The position numbers were made by a program, and so were the translations under genes. The notes beneath the pieces were generated by a model. The model ran no database searches. It was not told where the DNA came from and saw only the letters and a list, made by a program, of their open reading frames with translations. From the NCBI RefSeq assembly GCF_034931405.1, contig NZ_JAYGHA010000009.1:62001-126000 (forward strand): a DNA stretch of 64,000 nt, read 5' to 3'. Origin of the DNA: RDYJ01 sp034931405 (GTDB lineage Bacteria; Cyanobacteriota; Cyanobacteriia; Cyanobacteriales; Nostocaceae). Every line of letters begins with the position of its first letter. Position 1 is the stretch's first letter. Below are positions 16,447-25,646 of the stretch, one piece after another.

Positions 16447-17937
16447 GTGAAGCATCTTTCTGGTATGTCTGCTAAAAAGACAGACACAACTTTGTATTGG
16501 TTGATCACCATCATCATTATTGTTGTTCTGTCCTTAATACTGATTGTCTTCGCATCTACTAATATTGAGAAGTTATCACTTCAGCAGCAAATATCTGACA
16601 AAAATCTGGGATTAACTACTATTGCCATAGTTTTTCTAGTTGTAGCTGTCATGCTTAATGTTTATTATGCAGCAAAGCGGACTCAAGCAATAGAGAAAAA
16701 CGCAATTACAGCAGAGAAAGCTCTAGCAATTAACCTTGAAAATACCAAACTCACTCAAAGGAGACTGATTGCAGAACGCTTTATTGGCGGAATTGCCCAG
16801 TTAGGACATGACAAAGTAGAAACGCGTACAGGTGCAATTTATGCTTTAGAAAGAATTGCTCAGGAGTTTCCCCAAGAACATTGGACAATTATGGAAATTC
16901 TTACTGCTTTTGTCCGTGAAAATGCACCCATAAAAGCAGAGAGAAAACTACAAAAACCAGAAGATTTCATGAGCATTGATTTGGGTAAACATCGCGACAG
17001 AGAACGCCGTCAACAGCAAGCAAGTTATTCTCTGGCATTAGAATCTTTTAAACTGCGTACTGATATCCAAGCTGCCTTGACTGTTATCGGTAGACGCAAT
17101 TTTCAGCAAGATAGAGAAAATCAAAAATTAGATCTACGTAATACTGACATCAGACGTGTTGACTTAGCAGGAGCTAAACTACCAAGAATAGACTTACGGG
17201 GATCTGATTTGTCTGGTGCAGATTTACGTGATGCAGATTTAAATGAAGCAAATTTGGATGGTGCTAAACTTATCGGTTCGATTCTTTATGAAGCTAACTT
17301 ATTTAAAGCTAGTTTGCGTGGAGTTAATTTGAGTCGTGCTAATCTCAATCTTGCTAATTTGTATGGAGTCAACTTGCGTTCAGCTAATTTGTTTGGTGCT
17401 AGTTTGCGTTCAGCTAATTTACAAGCTGCAAACTTGTATAAAGCCAATTTGCAACAAGCAAATCTCAAAGCTGCTAATCTTTCTGGTGCTAAGTTATTTC
17501 TAGCTAATTTACAAGGGGCAAAATTAGGTAAAACAAATTTACGTTCAGCAGGTTTAATTGCTGCAAATCTTAATGGTGCAAATCTTAATGGTGCGAATTT
17601 ACAAGGTGCAAATTTGAACGCGGCCAAATTGCAACAAACAGATATCTATTTTGCCAATCTCAGTGAAGCTAGTTTGACAGAAGCCAATTTATTTAAAGCT
17701 AATTTGATGGGAGCTAATCTTTGTCAAGCCCTTCTTGATGAAGCTGATCTTTCTGAAGCTAATCTCATGGGTGCTAATTTAGCAGGCGCTCATCTTCATG
17801 ATGTCAAACTAACTGGAGCGATTTTAACCGGGGCAAAAAACCTTAAATCTGAGCAGATAATTAACGCAGTGGGCGATCGCACTACTCGCCTTCCTGATTA
17901 TATTGAAGCACCAGCTAATTGGCAGGAAGCAGTCTAA
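16447..17937 (+). CDS. Membrane-anchored pentapeptide-repeat protein
   Basis: Two transmembrane segments lie near residues 16-38 (LYWLITIIIIVVLSLILIVF) and 54-73. A coiled segment then leads to the same helical module as in the preceding gene (TRTGAIYALERIAQEFPQ, HWTIMEILTAFVREN, DIQAALTVIGRR). From residue 230 to about 465 come roughly 45 pentapeptides of the A(N/D)LxxA type. The pattern suggests a beta-helix projecting from the membrane. Start is GTG at 16447 or ATG at 16465; neither has a good ribosome binding site. Function unknown. Confidence 0.88.
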   Translation: MKHLSGMSAKKTDTTLYWLITIIIIVVLSLILIVFASTNIEKLSLQQQISDKNLGLTTIAIVFLVVAVMLNVYYAAKRTQAIEKNAITAEKALAINLENTKLTQRRLIAERFIGGIAQLGHDKVETRTGAIYALERIAQEFPQEHWTIMEILTAFVRENAPIKAERKLQKPEDFMSIDLGKHRDRERRQQQASYSLALESFKLRTDIQAALTVIGRRNFQQDRENQKLDLRNTDIRRVDLAGAKLPRIDLRGSDLSGADLRDADLNEANLDGAKLIGSILYEANLFKASLRGVNLSRANLNLANLYGVNLRSANLFGASLRSANLQAANLYKANLQQANLKAANLSGAKLFLANLQGAKLGKTNLRSAGLIAANLNGANLNGANLQGANLNAAKLQQTDIYFANLSEASLTEANLFKANLMGANLCQALLDEADLSEANLMGANLAGAHLHDVKLTGAILTGAKNLKSEQIINAVGDRTTRLPDYIEAPANWQEAV

Positions 17938-18012
17938 ATCGCTTAGTTCTTGTTTTCGCTTGGCAATTAAGACAGGTGCTAAAATTGCCAAAACGATCAA
18001 TTATTAACCTTG

Positions 18013-19473
18013 TTAACCCTCAAATTTGCCAATTTGAGGCTTTTTAGAGTGATTTTGTTGTTCTTCAACAAACTCTTCCACTGCATAGACATCAGGCCAT
18101 ACAGTAGCACCGTGTTCGTAAGCATCAATGCCGATTTGATCCGCTTCAGGATCAACACGCAATTTACCAATAGCTTTTAATCCCAAGAACATTGCAAAAG
18201 CAAAAGCTATAGTAAATGCACTGACAGCAACTAGACCCAAAATTTGCACACCCAGTAAGTCAAAGCCACCACCTAAAAGTAGACCGGCTTTACCACCAGT
18301 GAGTTCTTTTTGACCCAAAAAGCCGATCGCTAATGTACCCATCATGCCATTGATGCCGTGAACCGCAAAGGCACTTACAGGATCATCAATGTGCATTGCT
18401 TCAATTAAGTCAATTCCCAAAACTACTAATATTCCCCCGGTTAAGCCAATTAAAACCGCAGCCCAAGGGAGAATAAAAGCACAACCGGCGGTAACTCCTA
18501 CTAAACCAGCTAAAGAACCATTCAAACAGTAAACTAAGTCCCATTTACCGGAACGGAAATATTGATAAAACATGGCTGATAAAGCGCCACCACCAGCACC
18601 TAAAGTAGTATTGAGGATGACTAAACCAATTAAACCAGTGTTACCAGTGCTGAGGGTAGAACCAGGGTTGAAACCATACCAACCAAACCACAAAATCATC
18701 GTTCCCAAGGCTGCTAAACCTAAATTGTGTGCCGGTGGGATTGTTCCCCAAGCTGGACGACCAGGACGGGGTCCAAGTAAATAAGCACCTACCAAAGCTG
18801 TCCAACCGCCAACAGTGTGAACTACTGTACTACCAGCAAAGTCTAGGAAACCCATTTTAAATAACCAACCGTTGGAGTTCCAGACCCAGTGGACAATTAG
18901 CGGGTAACTAAATGCACCCATGATGGCGCTGTAAATTAAGTCACCGATAAAGTCTGTTCTTCCCGCCATTGAACCAGTAGTAATGGTACTAGCGGTAGCA
19001 GCAAAGGCAAATTGGAAGAAGAATAAGGTATAGGTATTAATTGCAGCAGTAGAACCAGGTGCGCCCATCGGGTAGCTACCATCTGCACCGGGTAACTGAC
19101 TCAGGAAAAAGGTATCTGTCCCAATAAAACCACCCGCACTTGTACCGAAGGCGATCCCAAAGCCAATACCCCACCAAACCAAAATAGTTACCGCTGCATC
19201 AACAAAGTTTTCTAGTAAGGCATTCACTACTCCTCTTTGTCTCAGCAAACCCGCTTCTAACATGGAGAAACCAGTTTGCATGAAGAAGACTAAAAACCCT
19301 GTCAGTAGTACCCAAGTGGTATCAATGGAAATTTGTAATTTGGTGGTTGTATCCGCTAAAGATTGTACTGTTGGATCTGCGGCTTGGACAACTGTAGGAG
19401 CGAAAATTGCAAACACCATTGAGCCTATAGCTAGTGCTAGTAGGCGGTGTAAGGGACGAATACGATTATTCAT
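18013..19473 (-). CDS. amt: Ammonium transporter (Amt family)
   Basis: Amt proteins form trimeric channels that take up ammonium at low concentration. A signal-peptide-like start (to about VVQAADP, residue 33) precedes eleven membrane segments. The twin pore histidines are in YPLIVHWVWN and AFAVHGINGMMG, and the family signature DFAGSTVVHTVGG is intact. The long C-terminal tail (VDPEADQIGIDAYEHG) is the cytosolic region where GlnB/GlnK-type proteins act. Nitrogen control by NtcA is expected, but I could not find a clean GTAN8TAC site nearby. An inverted repeat lies at 19520-19549. Confidence 0.96.
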   Translation of the reverse strand: MNNRIRPLHRLLALAIGSMVFAIFAPTVVQAADPTVQSLADTTTKLQISIDTTWVLLTGFLVFFMQTGFSMLEAGLLRQRGVVNALLENFVDAAVTILVWWGIGFGIAFGTSAGGFIGTDTFFLSQLPGADGSYPMGAPGSTAAINTYTLFFFQFAFAATASTITTGSMAGRTDFIGDLIYSAIMGAFSYPLIVHWVWNSNGWLFKMGFLDFAGSTVVHTVGGWTALVGAYLLGPRPGRPAWGTIPPAHNLGLAALGTMILWFGWYGFNPGSTLSTGNTGLIGLVILNTTLGAGGGALSAMFYQYFRSGKWDLVYCLNGSLAGLVGVTAGCAFILPWAAVLIGLTGGILVVLGIDLIEAMHIDDPVSAFAVHGINGMMGTLAIGFLGQKELTGGKAGLLLGGGFDLLGVQILGLVAVSAFTIAFAFAMFLGLKAIGKLRVDPEADQIGIDAYEHGATVWPDVYAVEEFVEEQQNHSKKPQIGKFEG

Positions 19474-19519
19474 TGCTGTTTTTTTTTGGCTAGAAAAACT
19501 TCAATTGATTTTCTTTGGC

Positions 19520-19549
19520 TTACCCAAATAAATAAATTTAATTGGGTAA
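19520..19549. promoter_or_regulatory. Inverted repeat TTACCCAA-N14-TTGGGTAA upstream of amt
   Basis: A perfect 8-bp inverted repeat with a 14-base AT-only spacer lies 47-76 bases upstream of the amt start codon. It may be an operator or a leader hairpin. It does not match the NtcA consensus GTAN8TAC. Confidence 0.4.
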
Positions 19550-19932
19550 ATTATACAAGACTATTGTTAATAAAGCTGAAAACTCATTGTTTGGATTTTT
19601 TAACTTTTAGAGTTTTTCATCACTGCTAACACACTATTCTTCTTAATAGTATTAAGGTCGGTAGACCCTATGCTATGACGGGTTAGGAGTTTTTTTTTAT
19701 TAACAGTTCCTTACCTCTCATGAAGGATAATTACTAGTCAAGGTGCAGTTTAAAATCTGGCACAAACCAGTGAGTTGAATGGTCAATGATATCAGAACGA
19801 GAATATACAGGAATTAGTTAGATTAACCCCTGCTCTACGTTGGTGAAACTACAAACAAATTTGATTGATTGTGTATTTAACACTGTTAAATATTCTGTAT
19901 CTTCAAATACAATTTTTTGAGTTTTTATTTCT
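19550..19932. other. Spacer upstream of amt without a gene
   Basis: No coding frame is convincing. The stretch probably holds the remote part of the amt promoter. A run of nine Ts at 19691-19699 is the only low-complexity feature. Confidence 0.35.
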
Positions 19933-20055
19933 AGGACTTACGCAAGTGTCACACCAAAAATCTGTTGTAGGGTGCGTCAGACTGCATAAATCCTGCAAAT
20001 AAGCAGATTGTTGATATCTGACGCACCCTACCAATGTACCAGTTGCGTAAGTCCT
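19933..20055 (-). mobile_element. Family A MITE, full copy 1 (123 bp)
   Basis: Ends AGGACTTACGCAA and TTGCGTAAGTCCT are 13-bp inverted repeats. Inside is a second inverted pair, GTAGGGTGCGTCAGA and TCTGACGCACCCTAC. It is the reverse of the copy at 48718-48840. No coding capacity. Confidence 0.9.
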
Positions 20056-20261
20056 GATTTCAATGATGTCTTCTAGATCAAAGCAGGGAAGGTTAATCTA
20101 TCCTTTGCCATATCAGCATTTGCCTTCAATAGCACTTTATCCTCAAGAGCGAGAATACTTATATATATAAATAATTAATAATTAATGAAATTAACATAAC
20201 AAAAAACTATTTCCTACGTCATTCTACTTAAAATATTGAGTGATAAATACTATAAACAACA

Positions 20262-20294
20262 AGATCCCCGACTTCTCTAAGAAGTCGGGGATCT
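20262..20294. terminator. Dispersed hairpin AGATCCCCGACTTCT/AGAAGTCGGGGATCT
   Basis: A perfect 15-bp stem with a 3-base loop lies 90 bases downstream of the minus-strand cyanophycinase-like gene. The same hairpin occurs at 24640, 34332 and 41346, and a degenerate form at 43882, so it is a repeat family that often sits at gene ends and may terminate transcription. Confidence 0.6.
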
Positions 20295-20384
20295 GACTCT
20301 GGCAATATTCACAAATCAAATGTCAAGGATTTGTTGACGGGAGAGTTATTAGATAAATTCAACTGAGGTTTATACACTAACAAA

Positions 20385-21398
20385 CTACTTAATAGGAGTT
20401 CTTTTGAAACCTTCATATCCACCAGTGGTAAACCAATATTCCCAACTTCCACCAGAAGCCTTTGACCAATTATTGAGATCGAAAGAACCACTTCCTTCTG
20501 GTGTACCGGCAATTTTATAGACCTTAACAGCTTGTCCGTTATTATTCCAAATTATGGGTAAATCTCGTTTAACTTGTTCTGGTTCAGCACCATTAATTTG
20601 TAGAAAATAGGCATCTTGTCCTTTATCTGCACCATTACCAAATACTTTAGCAATTCCTTTTTCATCAATAGCAACAAAAGCACCTTCTTCTAAACCAATG
20701 GCAAAAACTGAAAGTCGATTGATATCATGAACAACTCTAGCTAATAATCCAAATAGTCTCCCATATCTTGTTTCTGTATGGTTTCTAGTAATTCTATCTA
20801 AATGTGTGTCAGTAATTACATTCTTGAGCGCAGGAACTCGAATAAAATCACTGCGATAAATATCTTTTGTATTGTGGTGAAAGGGGTCATTTAAAATTTC
20901 TGAACTCTGCACACCCTGATGGGAAGGTACATAATAGTAATCTCCTAAAATCGCCATACCTGCGCTAGTTCCAGCAATAGGAATCTTTTTTTCATTAATC
21001 AAAAAATTAATAGCATCTTCTACCGCTGTTCCTTCCCAATAATCTTCATAGGCATTTTGATCACCACCAGCTATAAATAGAGCATCGGCTTCACGGATAT
21101 ATTCAATAACTTCTGGATCATCGGCTGCTTCTCGACTGTCAATAGAAAGTTCAGCTGCTGAACTAATAAAATCTCTATAGTGATCACAAATCCAATCAGC
21201 GTGTTTACCTACTCCACCAGAACGAATTACTAAAAAATTCCCCCGTGCCGCTCTTTTTAGAAACCATTTAGTAGCTGCATCTTCCCCAGATTTTTGACCT
21301 TCTGCACCACCAATTAGCAGAATTCCAGGAACTGGTTTAGCTGATGTCTTATTGATTTTTCCGCATTCTCTAATATATTCAAAGTCTCGTCTTACCAT
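20385..21398 (-). CDS. Cyanophycinase-like peptidase (S51 family)
   Basis: Cyanophycinase cuts the nitrogen storage polymer multi-L-arginyl-poly-L-aspartate into beta-Asp-Arg. The S51 nucleophile motif GTSAGM is present (Ser about 145), with GGDQ about 30 residues before it and the N-terminal GILLIGGAEG typical of the family. At 337 residues it is longer than canonical CphB (about 270), with a C-terminal extension ending YWFTTGGYEGFKR. A paralogue with another peptide substrate is therefore possible. ATG at 21398 is chosen because AAAGGTG precedes it; a GTG lies at 21407. Confidence 0.82.
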   Translation of the reverse strand: MVRRDFEYIRECGKINKTSAKPVPGILLIGGAEGQKSGEDAATKWFLKRAARGNFLVIRSGGVGKHADWICDHYRDFISSAAELSIDSREAADDPEVIEYIREADALFIAGGDQNAYEDYWEGTAVEDAINFLINEKKIPIAGTSAGMAILGDYYYVPSHQGVQSSEILNDPFHHNTKDIYRSDFIRVPALKNVITDTHLDRITRNHTETRYGRLFGLLARVVHDINRLSVFAIGLEEGAFVAIDEKGIAKVFGNGADKGQDAYFLQINGAEPEQVKRDLPIIWNNNGQAVKVYKIAGTPEGSGSFDLNNWSKASGGSWEYWFTTGGYEGFKRTPIK

Positions 21399-21613
21399 AA
21401 ATATCACCTTTGCTACTTATTGAGAATGACAAATATTGAGAACCTTTGATGTTCAAAAAATACATTTTTATAAATGATTAAGAATGCTCCCAGATATTAA
21501 TTACTCCTTAGCTTTTGCATCCATGTACCATAAAAAAAGAAACAAGAATAATCCAATCTTGTTTCCTGTCATCTATGCCCTATGTTTATTGAAAATGCTA
21601 TCCAGTTAAGGCA

Positions 21614-21747
21614 TATAGGACTCATATTTGAAGTTTGAAAAAATCNNNNNNNNNNNNNNNNNNNNNNNNNNNNNNNNNNNNNNNNNNNNNNNNNNNNNNN
21701 NNNNNNNNNNNNNNNNNNNNNNNNNNNNNNNNNNNNNNATCCCTATA
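21614..21747. mobile_element. Unassembled family C repeat, copy 2 (N-run 21646-21738)
   Basis: An N-run of 93 bases is flanked by TATAGGACTCATATTTGAA (from 21614) on the left and ATCCCTATA on the right, as at 4588 and 54741. The left inner flank differs from the other copies by a few bases (AAGTTTG versus AATTCTG/AATTTTG), so copies have diverged slightly. No gene is disrupted. Confidence 0.7.
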
Positions 21748-21817
21748 GCTATCTAAATTAATTAGAATTAAAAATTAAATATCACCTGTAAATTTACAGA
21801 AACTATTGGCACCTGTA

Positions 21818-22075
21818 TTATTTTTTCTGAATTAACCTACTTACATTAGCAGCTGTCTCTTCTGGTTTTCCAGAACCAGGAAAAATTAAAATACTCTTGA
21901 TATCAGGGTTATCTACTAATTCTTTTAACCGATGAAATTGTTGATCACTAATAGCAATTCCCGCAGAATTTTTAACATAATTTAATTCTTCTTGAAAATT
22001 AGCATCATTATAAGCTTGAATAAACACTTTGGTTCTTTTTTTTGGGGGGACATAGTAAATAATCGTATAGTTCAA
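21818..22075 (-). CDS. Small hypothetical protein (85 aa)
   Basis: This soluble-looking protein begins NYTIIYYVPPKKRTKV and contains SDQQFHRLKELVDNPDIKS. I do not recognise the family. The start appears to be a TTG that overlaps the stop codon of the frame upstream (TTGA), which suggests coupled translation of two small genes. Composition is protein-like. Coding status is moderately supported. Confidence 0.45.
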   Translation of the reverse strand: MNYTIIYYVPPKKRTKVFIQAYNDANFQEELNYVKNSAGIAISDQQFHRLKELVDNPDIKSILIFPGSGKPEETAANVSRLIQKK

Positions 22076-22287
22076 AATACACCGACAGCAAGCAACACGG
22101 ACAAAAACAAAAATCCATCACAAATAATGCTTGCACCTAGTGGTGTAATAATTTCCACAAATTTGATTGTGTAAATTCCAGAAATTACAATTTCTACAGC
22201 CACAAGGTACAAATAACTATTCGGCAAAAAAAGGTTAAAAAGCTGATCAAGCAAGCTTCCTTCATCCTGCTTCCCGGCAATATACAT
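22072..22287 (-). CDS. Small hypothetical membrane protein (71 aa)
   Basis: The frame begins MYIAGKQDEGSLLDQLFNLF and has two hydrophobic stretches (YLYLVAVEIVISGIY and ASIICDGFLFLSVLLAVGVF), so it would be a two-helix membrane protein. It overlaps the next small frame by four bases. The family is unknown to me and the 297-base region upstream to rpsO holds nothing else I can support. Confidence 0.4.
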   Translation of the reverse strand: MYIAGKQDEGSLLDQLFNLFLPNSYLYLVAVEIVISGIYTIKFVEIITPLGASIICDGFLFLSVLLAVGVF

Positions 22288-22584
22288 TTCTGATTAGGGT
22301 TTTGTCCAGCTACTAAAAGCCTAAAGCGTCTGCAAAGCCCCAATTGCAGGTATTTTACCCAACAGCTTGATAGCTGTGATATTATAAAAGACGTTCAAAA
22401 AATAGATAGGGTGAGCTACACCCGAATTTACGCTTGTGGATAAGAAAGAGCTAACTCCCTTGGTTGAAGCAAGAAGCAAACCCTCTAAAGTTTTCTTTAG
22501 TTGAATGACTAGCTTAAAAAAAGTTTGGTCAGTTTTTGCATAGCACTTCTGTATACATTTAGAAAAATATAAATTTCGTAGATT

Positions 22585-22854
22585 ATGGCTCTGACGCAAC
22601 AGCGCAAACAAGAACTCATTTCTGGCTTCCAAGTACATGAAACCGATACTGGTTCGGCGGATGTCCAAATTGCTATGTTGACTGATCGGATTAACCGCCT
22701 CAGCCAACACCTCCAAGCTAACAAAAAAGATCATTCGTCCCGCAGAGGACTATTGAAAATGATCGGACAACGTAAGCGCCTTCTAGGTTATATCCAACAG
22801 AACAGTCGGGAAAAATATCAAGCTCTAATTTCTCGTCTGGGTATTCGTGGTTAG
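22585..22854 (+). CDS. rpsO: 30S ribosomal protein S15
   Basis: S15 binds 16S rRNA early in small-subunit assembly. The 89-residue protein has the full family sequence, including GSADVQIAMLTDRINRLSQH, KKDHSSRRGLLKMIGQRKRL and the C-terminal LGIRG. It is followed after 12 bases by the PAM68-family gene, an arrangement I recall from other cyanobacteria. Confidence 0.98.
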   Translation: MALTQQRKQELISGFQVHETDTGSADVQIAMLTDRINRLSQHLQANKKDHSSRRGLLKMIGQRKRLLGYIQQNSREKYQALISRLGIRG

Positions 22855-22866
22855 GACTTACAGCTT

Positions 22867-23337
22867 ATGTCTGCTGAAGAATCAGAACGCAGTCGCTTAC
22901 CTTTTGAGCCAAACAAAAAGCGGCAAAAACCTGTAAAAGCTAAAATTCAACAGGTAGTCAAGACACAAGAACCTAGTCAAAAGTCGCAAAAGCAGCCACC
23001 ATTCACTAAAGAAGAAATGGCGATTCCTGAAGTGGTCAGCCAGCGGATGATCCGCAGAGTCGCTGCATTTTGTGGTATACCTACATCTTTAGGTATTACT
23101 ACTCTGGTGGCCAGCTATTTGCTGGTCAGCTATGCCCATGTTCAATTGCCTCCTATCGCTGTGTTATTGGTGAACATGGGATTATTTGGTATCGGCGTTT
23201 TAGGCATAACTTATGGTGTTCTTTCTGCCTCTTGGGATGAAGACAGCCCTGGAACTTTAATAGGTTTGGGTGAATTTGCTACCAATTGGGGAAGGATGGC
23301 AGAAGTTTGGCGTGAAACACGCAAAAAGAACGTCTGA
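22867..23337 (+). CDS. PAM68 family protein (photosystem II assembly)
   Basis: PAM68 proteins help assemble photosystem II in thylakoids. The 156-residue protein has a basic, Gln-rich cytoplasmic N-terminus (to about residue 55), then PEVVSQRMIRRVAAFCGIPT, two membrane segments and the conserved loop SASWDEDSPGTLIGLGEF. It lies 12 bases after rpsO and is likely cotranscribed. Confidence 0.92.
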   Translation: MSAEESERSRLPFEPNKKRQKPVKAKIQQVVKTQEPSQKSQKQPPFTKEEMAIPEVVSQRMIRRVAAFCGIPTSLGITTLVASYLLVSYAHVQLPPIAVLLVNMGLFGIGVLGITYGVLSASWDEDSPGTLIGLGEFATNWGRMAEVWRETRKKNV

Positions 23338-23571
23338 TCAGCGGCGCTCAGGTATCTTTAGATAACTGCAATATTGGCTAAATTGACGAATAAATTTTGT
23401 CTAATTTATACCCAATATTCAGCAAAAGTACCTGGCGCTACATTTTTTCTATATTTTCTAGCTTTTTCTAGCTTAATTATTTAGTAATTTCCGTAGGTAA
23501 AAATCAAGTCAACATTCCTGAGTCGGTAAATATTTTACTCAAAGTTTACTCAAAAATACAGGGATTTTAAA

Positions 23572-24630
23572 ATGATTGTTGTCATGAAAGTCGGTTCCCC
23601 ACAGGTGGAAATAGACCGTTTAACTGAAGAGTTAGCAGCCTGGGGTTTAACACCAGAAAAAATTATTGGACAGCATAAAGTAGTCATAGGTTTAGTAGGT
23701 GAAACTGCGGATTTAGACCCGCTCCAAATTCAGGAACTCAGTCAATGGATTGAGCAAGTTTTGCGGGTGGAAGTACCCTATAAACGAGCTAGTCGTCAGT
23801 TCCGCCACGGAGAAGCTTATGAAGTGGTGGTGAATACTCCAGATGGGGATGTGGTGTTTGGTGAACATCATCCTTTAGTAGTTGTGGCTGGACCATGCTC
23901 AGTGGAAAATGAAGCCATGATTGTGGAGACTGCGCGGCGAGTTAAGGCTGCTGGTGCTAAATTTTTACGGGGTGGGGCGTATAAACCCCGGACTTCACCT
24001 TATGCTTTTCAAGGTCACGGTGAAAGTGCTTTGCAATTGTTAGCCACAGCCAGAGCAGTCAGCGGACTCGGTATTATTACGGAAGTGATGGATGCTGAGG
24101 ACTTGGATAAAATTGCAGAAGTTGCGGATGTGATTCAGGTGGGAGCGAGAAATATGCAGAATTTCTCGCTGTTAAAGAAGGTGGGAGCGCAATCAAAACC
24201 AGTGCTGTTAAAAAGGGGGATGGCGGCGACAATTGAAGATTGGTTGATGGCGGCTGAGTATATTTTGGCGGCGGGTAATCCCAATGTGATTTTGTGTGAA
24301 CGGGGAATTAGAACTTTTGACCGACAGTATACGCGCAATACTCTAGATTTGTCGGTTGTGCCTGTGTTAAGAAAGCTAACTCACCTACCCATTATGATTG
24401 ATCCCAGTCATGGTGTCGGTTGGTCTGAATTTGTACCTTCTATGGCGATGGCGGCGATCGCCGCTGGTACAGATTCTCTCATGATTGAAGTCCACCCCAA
24501 TCCGGCTAAAGCCTTATCTGATGGACCCCAATCTTTAACGCCGGACAAATTTGATAAATTAATGTCAGAATTAGCAGTTATTGGTAAAGCCGTAGGTCGT
24601 TGGCCAAAACCCGCAGTAGTAGCAGTGTAA
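23572..24630 (+). CDS. aroF: 3-deoxy-7-phosphoheptulonate synthase (AroF, type I beta)
   Basis: This enzyme joins phosphoenolpyruvate and erythrose 4-phosphate, the first step of the shikimate pathway. The N-terminal 90 residues form a ferredoxin-like regulatory domain of the type found in Thermotoga-like enzymes. The catalytic barrel follows, with VVAGPCSVENEAM, RGGAYKPRTSPYAFQG and IMIDPSHGVGW. tyrA, for the tyrosine branch, lies 3.3 kb downstream. The 5' spacer of 234 bases holds no gene. Confidence 0.97.
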   Translation: MIVVMKVGSPQVEIDRLTEELAAWGLTPEKIIGQHKVVIGLVGETADLDPLQIQELSQWIEQVLRVEVPYKRASRQFRHGEAYEVVVNTPDGDVVFGEHHPLVVVAGPCSVENEAMIVETARRVKAAGAKFLRGGAYKPRTSPYAFQGHGESALQLLATARAVSGLGIITEVMDAEDLDKIAEVADVIQVGARNMQNFSLLKKVGAQSKPVLLKRGMAATIEDWLMAAEYILAAGNPNVILCERGIRTFDRQYTRNTLDLSVVPVLRKLTHLPIMIDPSHGVGWSEFVPSMAMAAIAAGTDSLMIEVHPNPAKALSDGPQSLTPDKFDKLMSELAVIGKAVGRWPKPAVVAV

Positions 24631-24639
24631 TTCTCAGAT

Positions 24640-24672
24640 AGATCCCAGACTTCTCCCAGAAGTCGGGGATCT
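24640..24672. terminator. Hairpin AGATCCC-GACTTCT/AGAAGTC-GGGATCT after aroF
   Basis: A 15-bp stem with one mismatch lies 10 bases past the aroF stop and 20 bases past the convergent lipoprotein stop. It belongs to the dispersed hairpin family seen also at 20262, 34332 and 41346, and is well placed as a bidirectional terminator. Confidence 0.6.
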
Positions 24673-24691
24673 GGGTACTGACTCCTGTAAA

Positions 24692-25570
24692 TTACCTTCT
24701 TCTCCCTCTGCTACCAAAACCAGAAGAACGGCTTCCAGAAGAACGTCCACCACTACCAAAACCACTACCAGAATTACGGCGTGTATTGCTGGAGTTACCG
24801 GAAGGACGAAGGTTACTGCTACCAAAACCAGAACCAGTCGCCCGACCACTTGTATTTGTCCTGGGTGTCGTACGAGTTGAATTTCCAGATGATTTAATCG
24901 ACCCTGTAGTGCGGAAAGCAGTCCGATTTCTTACCGCTGCGGGTGGTTCATTGTAGCGAGAACGGTAGCTGGAAACCGCTGAATCATAGCTAGAACCATA
25001 GCCACCATAGCCCCTCATAATCCCACCGGGCTGATAAACGGGGGGAACGTAGTATTGAGGTCTAAATAAGAGACTACCAATAGCTTGACCTGCCACATTA
25101 CCAGCTAAAGACGCTGCAAAAGGTGTCCAGAAGTTAGATTCTCGACGCACAACCACGGTTTCTTGTTGTCCCGTTTGGGGATTGGTTTTTGTCTCGGTGA
25201 CGTTATGAACGTACTCAAGTTTAAAGTCTTCTGTCAGGTATAAAGCTGGTTGGCCATTTTCTACCTTCAGGTAACTTTTTTTGCCCTCTTTGATTTCTTC
25301 ATCTGTCAGCCGCGCCATTTGTAGCTTTTCAGTGCTAAATGTTGGCGGCTGACTACCGAGTAAAAACAGGGTATACTCACCGTTGGCATCGTTGTAACTG
25401 GCTTGTTGTACTGGATACTGTCCATCATTCAACTTGGTAGGGGTAGCACTTTGGCTACCACTTGGAGTAGAAGATGTAGTTTGGTTTCCACCTCCACAAG
25501 CGACGGTTGTCAAGCACAAACTCAGGGCTAAACAAGCGATTGTAAATTTACGGACTATAGTTTTGATCAT
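24692..25570 (-). CDS. Lipoprotein with Gly/Ser/Arg-rich C-terminus
   Basis: A lipoprotein signal peptide ends in LTTVAC (cysteine about residue 25), followed by a Ser/Thr/Gly linker. The middle domain (about 45-140) contains YTLFLLGSQPPTFSTEKLQM and EYVHNVTETKTNP. A Gly-rich hydrophobic stretch (AASLAGNVAGQAIGSLL) could insert in membranes. The last 90 residues are low complexity, with GSGFGS and RSSG repeats. I do not recognise a characterised family. It is followed upstream by the DUF1517 gene on the same strand. Confidence 0.8.
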   Translation of the reverse strand: MIKTIVRKFTIACLALSLCLTTVACGGGNQTTSSTPSGSQSATPTKLNDGQYPVQQASYNDANGEYTLFLLGSQPPTFSTEKLQMARLTDEEIKEGKKSYLKVENGQPALYLTEDFKLEYVHNVTETKTNPQTGQQETVVVRRESNFWTPFAASLAGNVAGQAIGSLLFRPQYYVPPVYQPGGIMRGYGGYGSSYDSAVSSYRSRYNEPPAAVRNRTAFRTTGSIKSSGNSTRTTPRTNTSGRATGSGFGSSNLRPSGNSSNTRRNSGSGFGSGGRSSGSRSSGFGSRGRRR

Positions 25571-25646
25571 TGCCTGATTTTCCTAATTTGTTTTGTTAGC
25601 CATCATTGCCGATGGTAATTGTGATAACTACAGACTAACCAACAAA

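Noticed and set aside
17286..17627. 113-codon minus-strand frame opposite the pentapeptide repeats (and a 140-codon one at 27133-27555 on plus)
   Set aside because: Repeat-driven mirror frames with Lys/Ala/Leu monotony; the pentapeptide genes are clearly the real ones.
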